From contig CALAEU010000302.1 in the NCBI GenBank assembly GCA_937891215.1, positions 1 through 8,072 of the forward strand: a DNA stretch of 8,072 bases, read 5' to 3'. The stretch is from an uncultured Clostridia bacterium. GTDB lineage: Bacteria; Bacillota_A; Clostridia; Oscillospirales; Acutalibacteraceae. Below, piece by piece: positions 1 to 4,898 of the stretch (the stretch's first letter is position 1; every line of letters begins with the position of its first letter). The translations under genes and the position numbers were made by a program. The notes under the pieces were generated by a model. The model did not search any database and was not told where the DNA came from. It saw only the letters and a list, made by a program, of their open reading frames with translations.

Positions 1-401
1 CCGGCGTTTCTATCCTCGGCCCTGTTCGTCCTGCAACACAGGTTGAGCTTTCTGCTTCAGACGCTCGTTCAATCGGTGTAGCAGCACCTATAAGAGAAAG
101 TGGTGACACTGCTGGTAGCGGTGCTTGTAAACTTGTTGGTCCTAAAGGTGAAGTTGAACTTAAAGAAGGCGTAATTGTTGCAAAAAGACATATTCATTTA
201 ACACCTGCTGATGCTGAAGAATTCGGTGTATCAGATAAAGAAATTGTTAATGTTAAGGTAGAAACAGAAGGCAGAAACCTTGTTTTTGGTGATGTAGTTG
301 TTCGTGTTAACCCTAACTTTGCAGCTGCTATGCACATTGATACAGATGAAAGCAACGCAGCGCTTGCAACACCAGGTCTTATGGGCGAAATTATCAAATA
401 A
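1..401 (+). CDS. pduL: PduL-type phosphate acyltransferase (phosphotransacylase), C-terminal part
   Basis: This is a partial gene. The frame is open from base 3 and ends with TAA at 399-401, giving the last 132 residues of a protein usually a little over 200 long, so the start lies outside the window. PduL moves an acyl group between coenzyme A and phosphate (propionyl- or acetyl-CoA to acyl phosphate), linking CoA thioesters to ATP formation through a kinase. Family features visible in order are the GPVRPATQVELS and SDARSIGVAAPIRESGD stretches, a GPKG turn, the metal-binding RHIHLT motif (His codons at 189-191 and 195-197), and near the end MHIDTDESNAA (His codon at 333-335). In this family histidines of these motifs hold the zinc ions. 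No microcompartment shell gene is visible, so whether it acts in a propanediol or ethanolamine compartment or as the general acetate phosphotransacylase cannot be decided. The gene is followed by a strong terminator, so it is the last gene of its transcript. The family call is secure. Confidence 0.93.
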   Translation, partial: GVSILGPVRPATQVELSASDARSIGVAAPIRESGDTAGSGACKLVGPKGEVELKEGVIVAKRHIHLTPADAEEFGVSDKEIVNVKVETEGRNLVFGDVVVRVNPNFAAAMHIDTDESNAALATPGLMGEIIK

Positions 402-415
402 TTAAAAATAAAACA

Positions 416-467
416 AAAAGCGATTGATTTCCTTTTGGTAAAAGGATGTCAATCGCTTTTATTTTTT
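416..467. terminator. Nested bidirectional terminator between pduL and the XRE gene
   Basis: A 12-bp outer stem (416-427 AAAAGCGATTGA paired with 449-460) encloses a second 7-bp stem (430-436 TCCTTTT with 440-446) around a GGT loop. A T-rich tract follows on the plus strand (457-467), and the minus strand is also T-rich beyond the hairpin. It can therefore end pduL transcription and that of the convergent XRE gene, whose stop codon (459-461) lies inside the right arm. Confidence 0.9.
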
Positions 468-824
468 GTCTGTAATCATTTTAAATATCAGCTCTTTGTT
501 TTCTGATGTTCTATAAGCTAAAATCATTTCTTTTTCGTCAATTGAAAGCTCAGCAAATTTCAAAACTTCAAGTTCGTCGTTCTTGTTGGGAAAATTATTT
601 TTAGCATCGGGATTGTTAAGAACAAGTCGTGGAGTATTACCATAAAACTCAGTTATTGTAACTTTATATATTTTTGCAAGTTCTGTGATAGTTGCAATGT
701 CAGGCATAACAGAACCATCTTCGTATTTTAAATATTCTTCTGTTGAAATATTTAAAGTTTTCGCAATTGTTTCAGGCTCTATTTTATTGTAAGTACGAAA
801 TTGTACAATTCTGTTATTTAACAA
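459..824 (-). CDS. Small XRE-family helix-turn-helix transcriptional regulator
   Basis: This encodes a 121-residue protein. Residues about 4-62 form a Cro/C1-type HTH domain, seen in the spacing of ETIAKTLNISTEEYLKYEDG (about 18-37) followed by MPDIATITELAKIYKVTITEFYG, the usual recognition-helix and end-of-domain pattern. The normally conserved glutamine of the first HTH helix is replaced (IEPETIA). The remaining 55 or so residues are charged, have no known domain, and contain a helical LSIDEKEMILAYR segment common in short XRE repressors, where it probably serves dimerisation. The start is TTG at 822-824, chosen because AGGTGG lies 7 bases upstream and no ATG is near. The gene is divergent from the 1047-2513 membrane protein and shares its control region, so it may regulate that gene as well as itself. 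Its promoter is overlapped by Spo0A-like boxes and its leader holds a palindrome. The effector is unknown. Confidence 0.85.
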   Translation of the reverse strand: MLNNRIVQFRTYNKIEPETIAKTLNISTEEYLKYEDGSVMPDIATITELAKIYKVTITEFYGNTPRLVLNNPDAKNNFPNKNDELEVLKFAELSIDEKEMILAYRTSENKELIFKMITDKK

Positions 825-831
825 CTTATCA

Positions 832-837
832 CCACCT
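832..837 (-). promoter_or_regulatory. Ribosome binding site that fixes the TTG start of the XRE gene
   Basis: On the minus strand AGGTGG is followed by seven bases (TGATAAG) and then TTG at 824-822. No ATG or GTG in this frame is equally well placed, so the unusual TTG start is supported. Confidence 0.8.
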
Positions 838-862
838 ATAATATGAAATCAGATTTCTTATT

Positions 863-881
863 TAGGAAATTTAATTTCCTA
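863..881. promoter_or_regulatory. Perfect 8-bp inverted repeat, possible XRE operator
   Basis: TAGGAAAT (863-870) and ATTTCCTA (874-881) form a perfect inverted repeat with a 3-bp spacer. It lies just downstream of the predicted minus-strand -10 (890-895), in the first part of the XRE leader, where a bound repressor would block transcription. Its size suits an XRE dimer site, but ownership is inference. As RNA it would be a weak AT-rich hairpin without a T tract, so a terminator is unlikely. Confidence 0.5.
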
Positions 882-889
882 TTTTTATT

Positions 890-918
890 AGTTTACCACG
901 AATTTCGACAAATTTCAA
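890..918 (-). promoter_or_regulatory. Sigma-A-like promoter of the XRE gene
   Basis: On the minus strand, -35 TTGAAA (918-913) is separated by 17 bp from -10 TAAACT (895-890). The -10 is preceded by TGG, giving an extended TGnTA element. The start point would fall near 883, leaving a leader of about 60 bases that includes the palindrome and the ribosome binding site. Confidence 0.65.
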
Positions 919-930
919 CATTTTTCGACA
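904..930 (-). promoter_or_regulatory. Three tandem Spo0A-box-like sites
   Basis: Reading the minus strand, TGTCGAA (930-924), TGTTGAA (920-914) and TGTCGAA (910-904) occur in the same orientation, exactly 10 bp apart. The two outer copies match the 0A box TGTCGAA described for Spo0A, and the middle one differs at one base. Ten-bp tandem spacing is also known at Spo0A-controlled promoters. The middle copy contains the XRE -35 TTGAAA and the innermost copy lies in the -35/-10 spacer, so binding would directly affect this promoter, most simply by blocking it. No binding has been shown. Confidence 0.6.
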
Positions 931-991
931 GAGTGAAATTAAATATGTACATAAGAGTATTATTTGTGCATATTCCTTTATTATGTTTAAC

Positions 992-1020
992 TTGACTAAA
1001 ACATTTTCAAGAATTATAAT
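992..1020 (+). promoter_or_regulatory. Strong sigma-A promoter of the polytopic membrane protein gene
   Basis: TTGACT (992-997) and TATAAT (1015-1020) are separated by 17 bp, a near-consensus vegetative promoter. Transcription would start near 1027, about 20 bases before the start codon, leaving little room for leader control. Confidence 0.85.
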
Positions 1021-1035
1021 TTAAATTAAAAGAGT

Positions 1036-1042
1036 GGGGTGA
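1036..1042 (+). promoter_or_regulatory. Ribosome binding site that fixes the TTG start at 1047
   Basis: GGGGTGA lies just before TTG at 1047-1049, with seven bases between the last G of GGGG and the start codon. The next in-frame ATG is 27 codons later, inside the first membrane helix, so TTG is the best start. Confidence 0.8.
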
Positions 1043-1046
1043 TTTT

Positions 1047-2513
1047 TTGACAATTACAAAACAGAATAATTTAAAATGGTATCAACAAATCTTTGCTATT
1101 ATAGCAGGTGCGTGTCTTGTAGGTATTATGTGGCGCGCAAGAGGTTCTCACGGTTTTGGTGCAAAGTGGGGAATGTTTGCAGTTGCCTTTGTATTTATGT
1201 TGTTTATTTATGCTCTTTATGGCAGACGCAAAAAAATGAATTTTGAAATGATGCCGCTTACAGCGGTATTTGCAGCGCTTACTGCCGGTGGGTGGGGTAC
1301 ACTTAATTCACAAATGAATGGCTACCTTTCAAGTAATGCGAACTTCGTAGGTGAAGAGGTTTATCGCAATATACCTATTAGTGAATTCAGTGGTCTTGCC
1401 ATAATGCTACTTTTAGGTTTTGGGTGGTTGCCACTTTTCGCTATTTGTTTTGCATCATTGTTTTCAAAGAAACAATATGAATTTAAAGACTTTTTGATTT
1501 ATGTTGGTGTTTATTACATAACAGTAATAATTTCAAATTTTACGGTTTCACATTTAATTTTAGATGTAATAAACCCTGAGGCAGTAGAAGCGTGTGCAGA
1601 AGGTCTTCGGGATGCAGGGCACGATATGTCACCAATGAAAGCGTTTATTACTGAATTTGGTTCTGCAGCTTGGGCTAAAAAAATACCGTTCTGTCGTAAC
1701 TATTTTACAAGTATCAAAGTAATTTCAAGTGCAGTTGGTGCTTTAACTTCAATTTTAACAGTTGCTATTGTTATAAAAGATAAATTTACCGCTATATTCG
1801 CTTTTTTTATTAACCTTGCATGTGCTGTTGCCATTACGGTTGCAGATATTCCTTTGATATTAGATTCAGACAGGGGATTCTTTGCTGGAGTTAAAACCCC
1901 CGCATTTTTAAGTGGTTGTGAGTGGCCAACATGGGAATTCTTTACAGGCTTTATTTTAGGTTTACTTATAATGCTTGTAATTGCTTTCCTTCCAAAGCAA
2001 TATACCGACGCAGAGGAATTGTTTACATATACACCGCTTCTTAAAAATAAACGATATAGTGTTATATATAACGGGATTTTAACAATGTTTTTCTCATTTG
2101 TAGTAATACTCGTCAGAGCGTTCTCGTTCAGATTAAATGAATCTATTCTTGATAACGAAATATTTGAAATTGTATTAACAGTAATTTTAAGTACGATTTT
2201 ATTTTATCCGGTATTTAAACTTATAAGAAAAAATATTTTAAATAGTAGTTTGAATAAACCAATAGATATGACACCACAAGAATTTTCAATAAAAGTTTTA
2301 CCGATTTATTTATTAATTGTTTTTATTGTTTATTTCTTTTTGGGTACACCGTCATTTAGTAATTTAATTTTGTATTCAAAAATATTAAATTGTAATGAGT
2401 TTTTTACTCAATTAAATTCAGGTGTTTTATTTGAACCATTATTTATGATAATCAGTTTTATTATATTTAATATTTCTTATAAAATTATTTTCAGAAAAAA
2501 GAAAGAAAATTAA
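1047..2513 (+). CDS. Unrecognised polytopic membrane protein, about 12 membrane segments
   Basis: This encodes a 488-residue protein that I cannot assign to a family. It has about 12 hydrophobic segments, near residues 13-29, 41-59, 67-85, 113-137, 147-172, 222-243, 247-271, 296-314, 346-363, 370-388, 418-436 and 460-481. Conspicuous polar motifs sit in or beside helices: WRARGSHGFGAKWGMF (about 29-44), GGWGTLNSQMNGYL (about 81-94) and, in the middle, DIPLILDSDRGFF followed by GCEWPTWEFFTGFILG. Buried charges and glycines of this kind suit a transporter or a membrane enzyme acting on lipid-linked substrates, but no catalytic signature is visible and no function is claimed. The last third, from about residue 333, is more AT-rich and lysine/asparagine-rich than the first part and could be a separate domain. 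The gene stands alone, with its own promoter and a following hairpin, and is divergent from the XRE regulator, which is the natural candidate for its control. The end is KKKEN, then TAA. Confidence 0.8.
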   Translation: MTITKQNNLKWYQQIFAIIAGACLVGIMWRARGSHGFGAKWGMFAVAFVFMLFIYALYGRRKKMNFEMMPLTAVFAALTAGGWGTLNSQMNGYLSSNANFVGEEVYRNIPISEFSGLAIMLLLGFGWLPLFAICFASLFSKKQYEFKDFLIYVGVYYITVIISNFTVSHLILDVINPEAVEACAEGLRDAGHDMSPMKAFITEFGSAAWAKKIPFCRNYFTSIKVISSAVGALTSILTVAIVIKDKFTAIFAFFINLACAVAITVADIPLILDSDRGFFAGVKTPAFLSGCEWPTWEFFTGFILGLLIMLVIAFLPKQYTDAEELFTYTPLLKNKRYSVIYNGILTMFFSFVVILVRAFSFRLNESILDNEIFEIVLTVILSTILFYPVFKLIRKNILNSSLNKPIDMTPQEFSIKVLPIYLLIVFIVYFFLGTPSFSNLILYSKILNCNEFFTQLNSGVLFEPLFMIISFIIFNISYKIIFRKKKEN

Positions 2514-2516
2514 ACA

Positions 2517-2553
2517 ATAGGCTGTAAAAAACATAGTGTTTTTTACAGCCTAT
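2517..2553. terminator. 16-bp perfect hairpin between convergent genes
   Basis: The arms 2517-2532 (ATAGGCTGTAAAAAAC) and 2538-2553 are perfectly complementary around a 5-base loop. The arms carry A6 and T6 runs, but no long T tract follows on the plus strand. It sits 3 bases after one stop codon and 3 bases before the stop of the opposing gene, so it probably serves both directions, with efficiency uncertain. Confidence 0.8.
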
Positions 2554-2556
2554 CTA

Positions 2557-3228
2557 TTATGTCAGAACACTTTCTGCAATATTATTAATTAAATCTTTTT
2601 GATTGTCAGGGAGATTTTCAAAATATTCCGAAAAATTAAATTCATCAATATATTGATATCGTGTTAAATCAATTTCATTGTTTTCACAAGCTTTTAAATA
2701 TTCTTCTAAAGTATAATTTTCAATAAAGACGTTAATCACTTTGGTTTGACCTTTATAGACGCTGACTATAGCGTAAGCCTCTGTTTCGGGACCTTCTACA
2801 AGACCGTTAGAAATATTGCGTTTTTCATTGTCTGTATCATAAATTGTGTTTGTGTTTTCAATTAAATCAACATTAAAATCGAATTCAGGTGTGTAATGAA
2901 AATTGTAAAAATCATACATAGAATTTATATCTAAATATAAATAATTATTGTGTTTGGGCTTTGAGTCGGAATTCACAAAATTTGTAGTATTTTCAGTTTT
3001 TTCAAAAACAAAGTAATTTTTATCGTAATCGGTGTAGTCGTCAATCGACATTTCCAAAGAACAACTATCGTAATAATATTCAATACTTCTTAAGGGTATT
3101 TTAAAATAATTTTCTTCATTTTTTAAATTGTGACTAATATTTGCTTGATAAAGAAGCATGCCGACAGGGATAATAAGTTGAATAATTATAACGAAAATTA
3201 AAATATTTTTAGCGTTTCTTTTAAACAT
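2557..3228 (-). CDS. Membrane-anchored GDYXXLXY-like protein, partner of the HTH-DUF2157 protein
   Basis: This encodes a 223-residue protein with an N-terminal anchor (about 9-27: ILIFVIIIQLIIPVGMLLY) preceded by a positive tail, so the rest should lie outside the membrane. After the anchor, FKIPLRSIEYYYDSCSLEMS (about 42-61) resembles in position and pattern the segment that names the GDYXXLXY family, but the GDY itself is lost. Later AYAIVSVYKGQTKVINVFIENYTLEEYL resembles the family's second conserved strand pair. GDYXXLXY proteins are commonly encoded beside DUF2157 membrane proteins, exactly as here. The ATG (3228-3226) overlaps the end of the upstream gene by 8 bp and has GGTGA upstream, so translation is probably coupled. 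The outer part is rich in Asp, Glu, Asn and Tyr. Its biochemical role is unknown. The family call rests mainly on context and weak motif similarity, and a plain hypothetical lipid- or wall-facing protein remains possible. Confidence 0.7.
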   Translation of the reverse strand: MFKRNAKNILIFVIIIQLIIPVGMLLYQANISHNLKNEENYFKIPLRSIEYYYDSCSLEMSIDDYTDYDKNYFVFEKTENTTNFVNSDSKPKHNNYLYLDINSMYDFYNFHYTPEFDFNVDLIENTNTIYDTDNEKRNISNGLVEGPETEAYAIVSVYKGQTKVINVFIENYTLEEYLKACENNEIDLTRYQYIDEFNFSEYFENLPDNQKDLINNIAESVLT

Positions 3229-4684
3229 TTAAATCACCATCCTCAACTAATTCAGAATTATTATTTTGTGTTAATGCTTTTTCTTTTTTGCTTTTGTTTA
3301 TAAGTAAGAAATTTACTATGAACAAAATTATACCCGAGAGCAAGAAAGCAAAGCCAAGTGCAAGGTAATTTGAACCGATTTCAGTAATGATTTTAAACAT
3401 AATAATTATTATTGAAATTAAACCGATATTTACCTCATAAAACTTGTTTAATTTAGAACCTATAACAATAAAACAAATTGACAGTGAAACAGTAAGTATT
3501 GTAGCAAACGGAACGAATGTGTCTGCACAAATAAGCGCTAATATGGTTGAAATACTACCTATAAGTAAAATTGTTATTTTTAACGGGTTTTTAACAAGTG
3601 TATTTCTGCTACAAAAAGCACCTATATCTATGATTGCTATTAGTATTATTAAATTTATGAATAAATTTGGTAGAAGATTCTGGTCTTGGAAATAGTATTG
3701 CGTGAATACTATTTCAACTGAATCTATAGTGTCGATTACCGAAAGAAAAATTAGTGTTCCCAATAACCCAAGACTACCTAAAAGATAAAATGGTTTTTTA
3801 AAATCTCTTTCTTTGCTAAATGTAAATAAGAAAGTAAAGCCGGTTAAAAGTACCGCAAACAAACTCATCATAAACAGGTTAGTATTTAATCCAATAAGTA
3901 ATTCTATCACACCAATAAACACAGAAATCACTAAAAACCACAAAGATAAATTATGTCGAAAATCTTCGACCTTGTGTTTGTTTAGTGTAACATACAATCC
4001 ACCGAAAAACATTGATATAATCAAGAATGTAATTGTTGCAAAATCGTTGATATTATTGAGTGGAGTGGTAAGCGCCAACACGAAATATCCGAATAATACA
4101 GAAGTTGAATTGAAGATGTATATGGCAGGAAGAATTAAAATTGTACTTAATGCAAAAAGCGTGAAATATGAGATGTTAATTTTAAGTATTCCGTTAATTA
4201 AAAACAGGGTAGAGACAACACCGACTGACCACACAAGAGCACCACTTTCTGTAAAGGCAATTGAGTGCATTTTTCTTTTATATGTGTAAATTGCTACTGA
4301 CTGACCTGCGAGCATAGGCAAAAGTCCTAAAATAGTTTTTATTACAGTTCCAAAGTATTCCCATCCGAATACAATAAAGAAAATAAGACCGATAGCAACA
4401 AAAGCAGAGCCTAAAATAGAAAATATTATAATAAGCAATCGGTTGTTCTGTTTAGGTTCTTCGTTTTCGAGCTCAATTTTACGCTTTTCGCCGTAAATTA
4501 GCTCTTCTACTGTAACATTGAATACATCTGCAAGTTTACCAATCATTTCAATATCGGGTTGTGTACGGTCATTTTCCCATGAAGAAACTGCCTGACGTGA
4601 AATGAAAAGTTTTTCTGCAAGTGCTTCCTGGCTTATATTCTGTGAATTTCGCAGTCTTTTAATGTTTTTAGAAATTTTTGTCAT
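3221..4684 (-). CDS. XRE-type HTH fused to a DUF2157-like polytopic membrane domain
   Basis: This encodes a 487-residue protein. Residues about 5-65 are a textbook HTH_3 domain: IKRLRNSQNISQEALAEKL, then ISRQAVSSWENDRTQPDIEMIGKLADVFNVTVEELIYG. A charged linker (66-80) leads to about 14 hydrophobic helices (roughly 83-470). The first membrane region, with FFIVFGWEYFGTVIKTILGLLP and a later ESGALVWSVGVVSTLFLING, follows the DUF2157 pattern, and the last pair (FKIITEIGSNYLALGFAFLLSGIILFIVN) matches that family's usual ending. The layout implies a membrane-tethered DNA-binding protein that could turn a membrane signal directly into transcription control, though the signal is unknown. It is the first gene of an operon with the GDYXXLXY-like gene, overlapping it by 8 bp. 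The start is ATG 4684-4682, behind GAGGTGAGG. Upstream lie direct repeats and a tiny leader reading frame that may govern expression. Confidence is high for the HTH and good for the DUF2157 similarity. Confidence 0.85.
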   Translation of the reverse strand: MTKISKNIKRLRNSQNISQEALAEKLFISRQAVSSWENDRTQPDIEMIGKLADVFNVTVEELIYGEKRKIELENEEPKQNNRLLIIIFSILGSAFVAIGLIFFIVFGWEYFGTVIKTILGLLPMLAGQSVAIYTYKRKMHSIAFTESGALVWSVGVVSTLFLINGILKINISYFTLFALSTILILPAIYIFNSTSVLFGYFVLALTTPLNNINDFATITFLIISMFFGGLYVTLNKHKVEDFRHNLSLWFLVISVFIGVIELLIGLNTNLFMMSLFAVLLTGFTFLFTFSKERDFKKPFYLLGSLGLLGTLIFLSVIDTIDSVEIVFTQYYFQDQNLLPNLFINLIILIAIIDIGAFCSRNTLVKNPLKITILLIGSISTILALICADTFVPFATILTVSLSICFIVIGSKLNKFYEVNIGLISIIIIMFKIITEIGSNYLALGFAFLLSGIILFIVNFLLINKSKKEKALTQNNNSELVEDGDLNV

Positions 4685-4700
4685 AACCTCACCTCAACAC

Positions 4701-4730
4701 TATATAATCATATTTTATTTTGGTTGTCAC
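4701..4730 (-). promoter_or_regulatory. Weak proximal promoter candidate for the HTH-DUF2157 operon
   Basis: On the minus strand GTGACA (4730-4725) and TATATA (4706-4701) are 18 bp apart. Transcription would begin about 10 bases before the ATG, almost inside the ribosome binding site, which makes this less likely than the distal candidate. Confidence 0.3.
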
Positions 4731-4759
4731 TATTTTATAAGCATTTTGCTTTGCTCCAT
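4730..4759 (-). CDS. Possible 9-residue leader peptide upstream of the HTH-DUF2157 gene
   Basis: On the minus strand an ATG (4759-4757) begins the frame MEQSKMLIK, followed by adjacent TAG and TGA stops. AGGAG (4771-4767) lies 7 bases before the ATG, an ideal Shine-Dalgarno. A second in-frame ATG at 4746-4744 has its own GGAG (4757-4754), because GGAGCAA is directly repeated (4770-4764 and 4757-4751). The frame begins about 20 bases after the probable start point of the distal promoter and ends 45 bases before the main gene. It could be a regulatory leader peptide whose translation affects the downstream gene, or chance. No attenuator hairpin was found in the gap. Confidence 0.35.
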   Translation of the reverse strand: MEQSKMLIK

Positions 4760-4785
4760 TTTGTTGCTCCTGCTATTACACCTTT

Positions 4786-4791
4786 ATTATA
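4786..4791 (-). promoter_or_regulatory. Distal -10 element of the HTH-DUF2157 operon
   Basis: A perfect TATAAT is present on the minus strand (4791-4786). No good -35 occurs at 16-18 bp, where the sequences are AGCAAA or close variants. A consensus -10 without a -35 suggests a promoter that needs an activator. The direct repeats at 4820-4853 lie immediately upstream of the missing -35. Confidence 0.5.
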
Positions 4792-4819
4792 GTGCAAAAT
4801 ATCTAAGTTTTGCTGAAAA

Positions 4820-4853
4820 TGTAACTTTTGGACATTTATTTGTAATTTTTGGA
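4820..4853. repeat. Pair of 13-bp direct repeats, 21 bp apart, likely activator site
   Basis: TGTAACTTTTGGA (4820-4832) and TGTAATTTTTGGA (4841-4853) differ at one base and start 21 bp apart, two helical turns, so a protein would meet both on the same face of the DNA. They sit just upstream of a promoter with a perfect -10 and poor -35. This is the layout of response-regulator or LytTR-type activator sites, although the match to the known LytTR consensus is only partial. Confidence 0.5.
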
Positions 4854-4862
4854 ATTGTATAG

Positions 4863-4895
4863 TAAAAACCCGTTGTTTACAACAACGGGTTTTTA
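4863..4895. terminator. Terminator after the HAAS-like gene
   Basis: A 15-bp perfect stem (4863-4877 with 4881-4895, core AAAAACCCGTTGTT) closes on a TAC loop, with T runs in the arm. It lies 3 bases beyond the stop of the minus-strand gene at 4899 and is nearly symmetric, so it would also work on the plus strand. A close relative is found at 6468-6496. Confidence 0.9.
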
Positions 4896-4898
4896 ACA

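Noticed and set aside
194..397. Open frame on the minus strand opposite pduL
   Set aside because: It lies antisense inside a clearly coding region with strong family motifs. It has low-complexity Ser/Thr/Ala content and no ribosome binding site.
904..930. Tandem decamers as a CRISPR or satellite repeat
   Set aside because: The units are only 10 bp long, have no spacers, and fit Spo0A-box geometry at a promoter far better.
4820..4853. Firm assignment of the direct repeats as a LytTR/AgrA site
   Set aside because: The two-turn spacing fits, but the bases match the known LytTR element only partly and no LytTR gene is in the window. The regulator is left open.
3444..4862. Plus-strand open frames of 83, 158 and 86 codons opposite the HTH-DUF2157 gene and its upstream region
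   Set aside because: They run antisense to a well-supported gene, show no recognisable domain and lack good translation starts. The last one also runs through the promoter region.
4685..4862. Riboswitch or structured RNA in the leader of the HTH-DUF2157 operon
   Set aside because: I looked for long-range pairing and known riboswitch cores and saw none. The region is explained better by promoter elements, repeats and the small reading frame.
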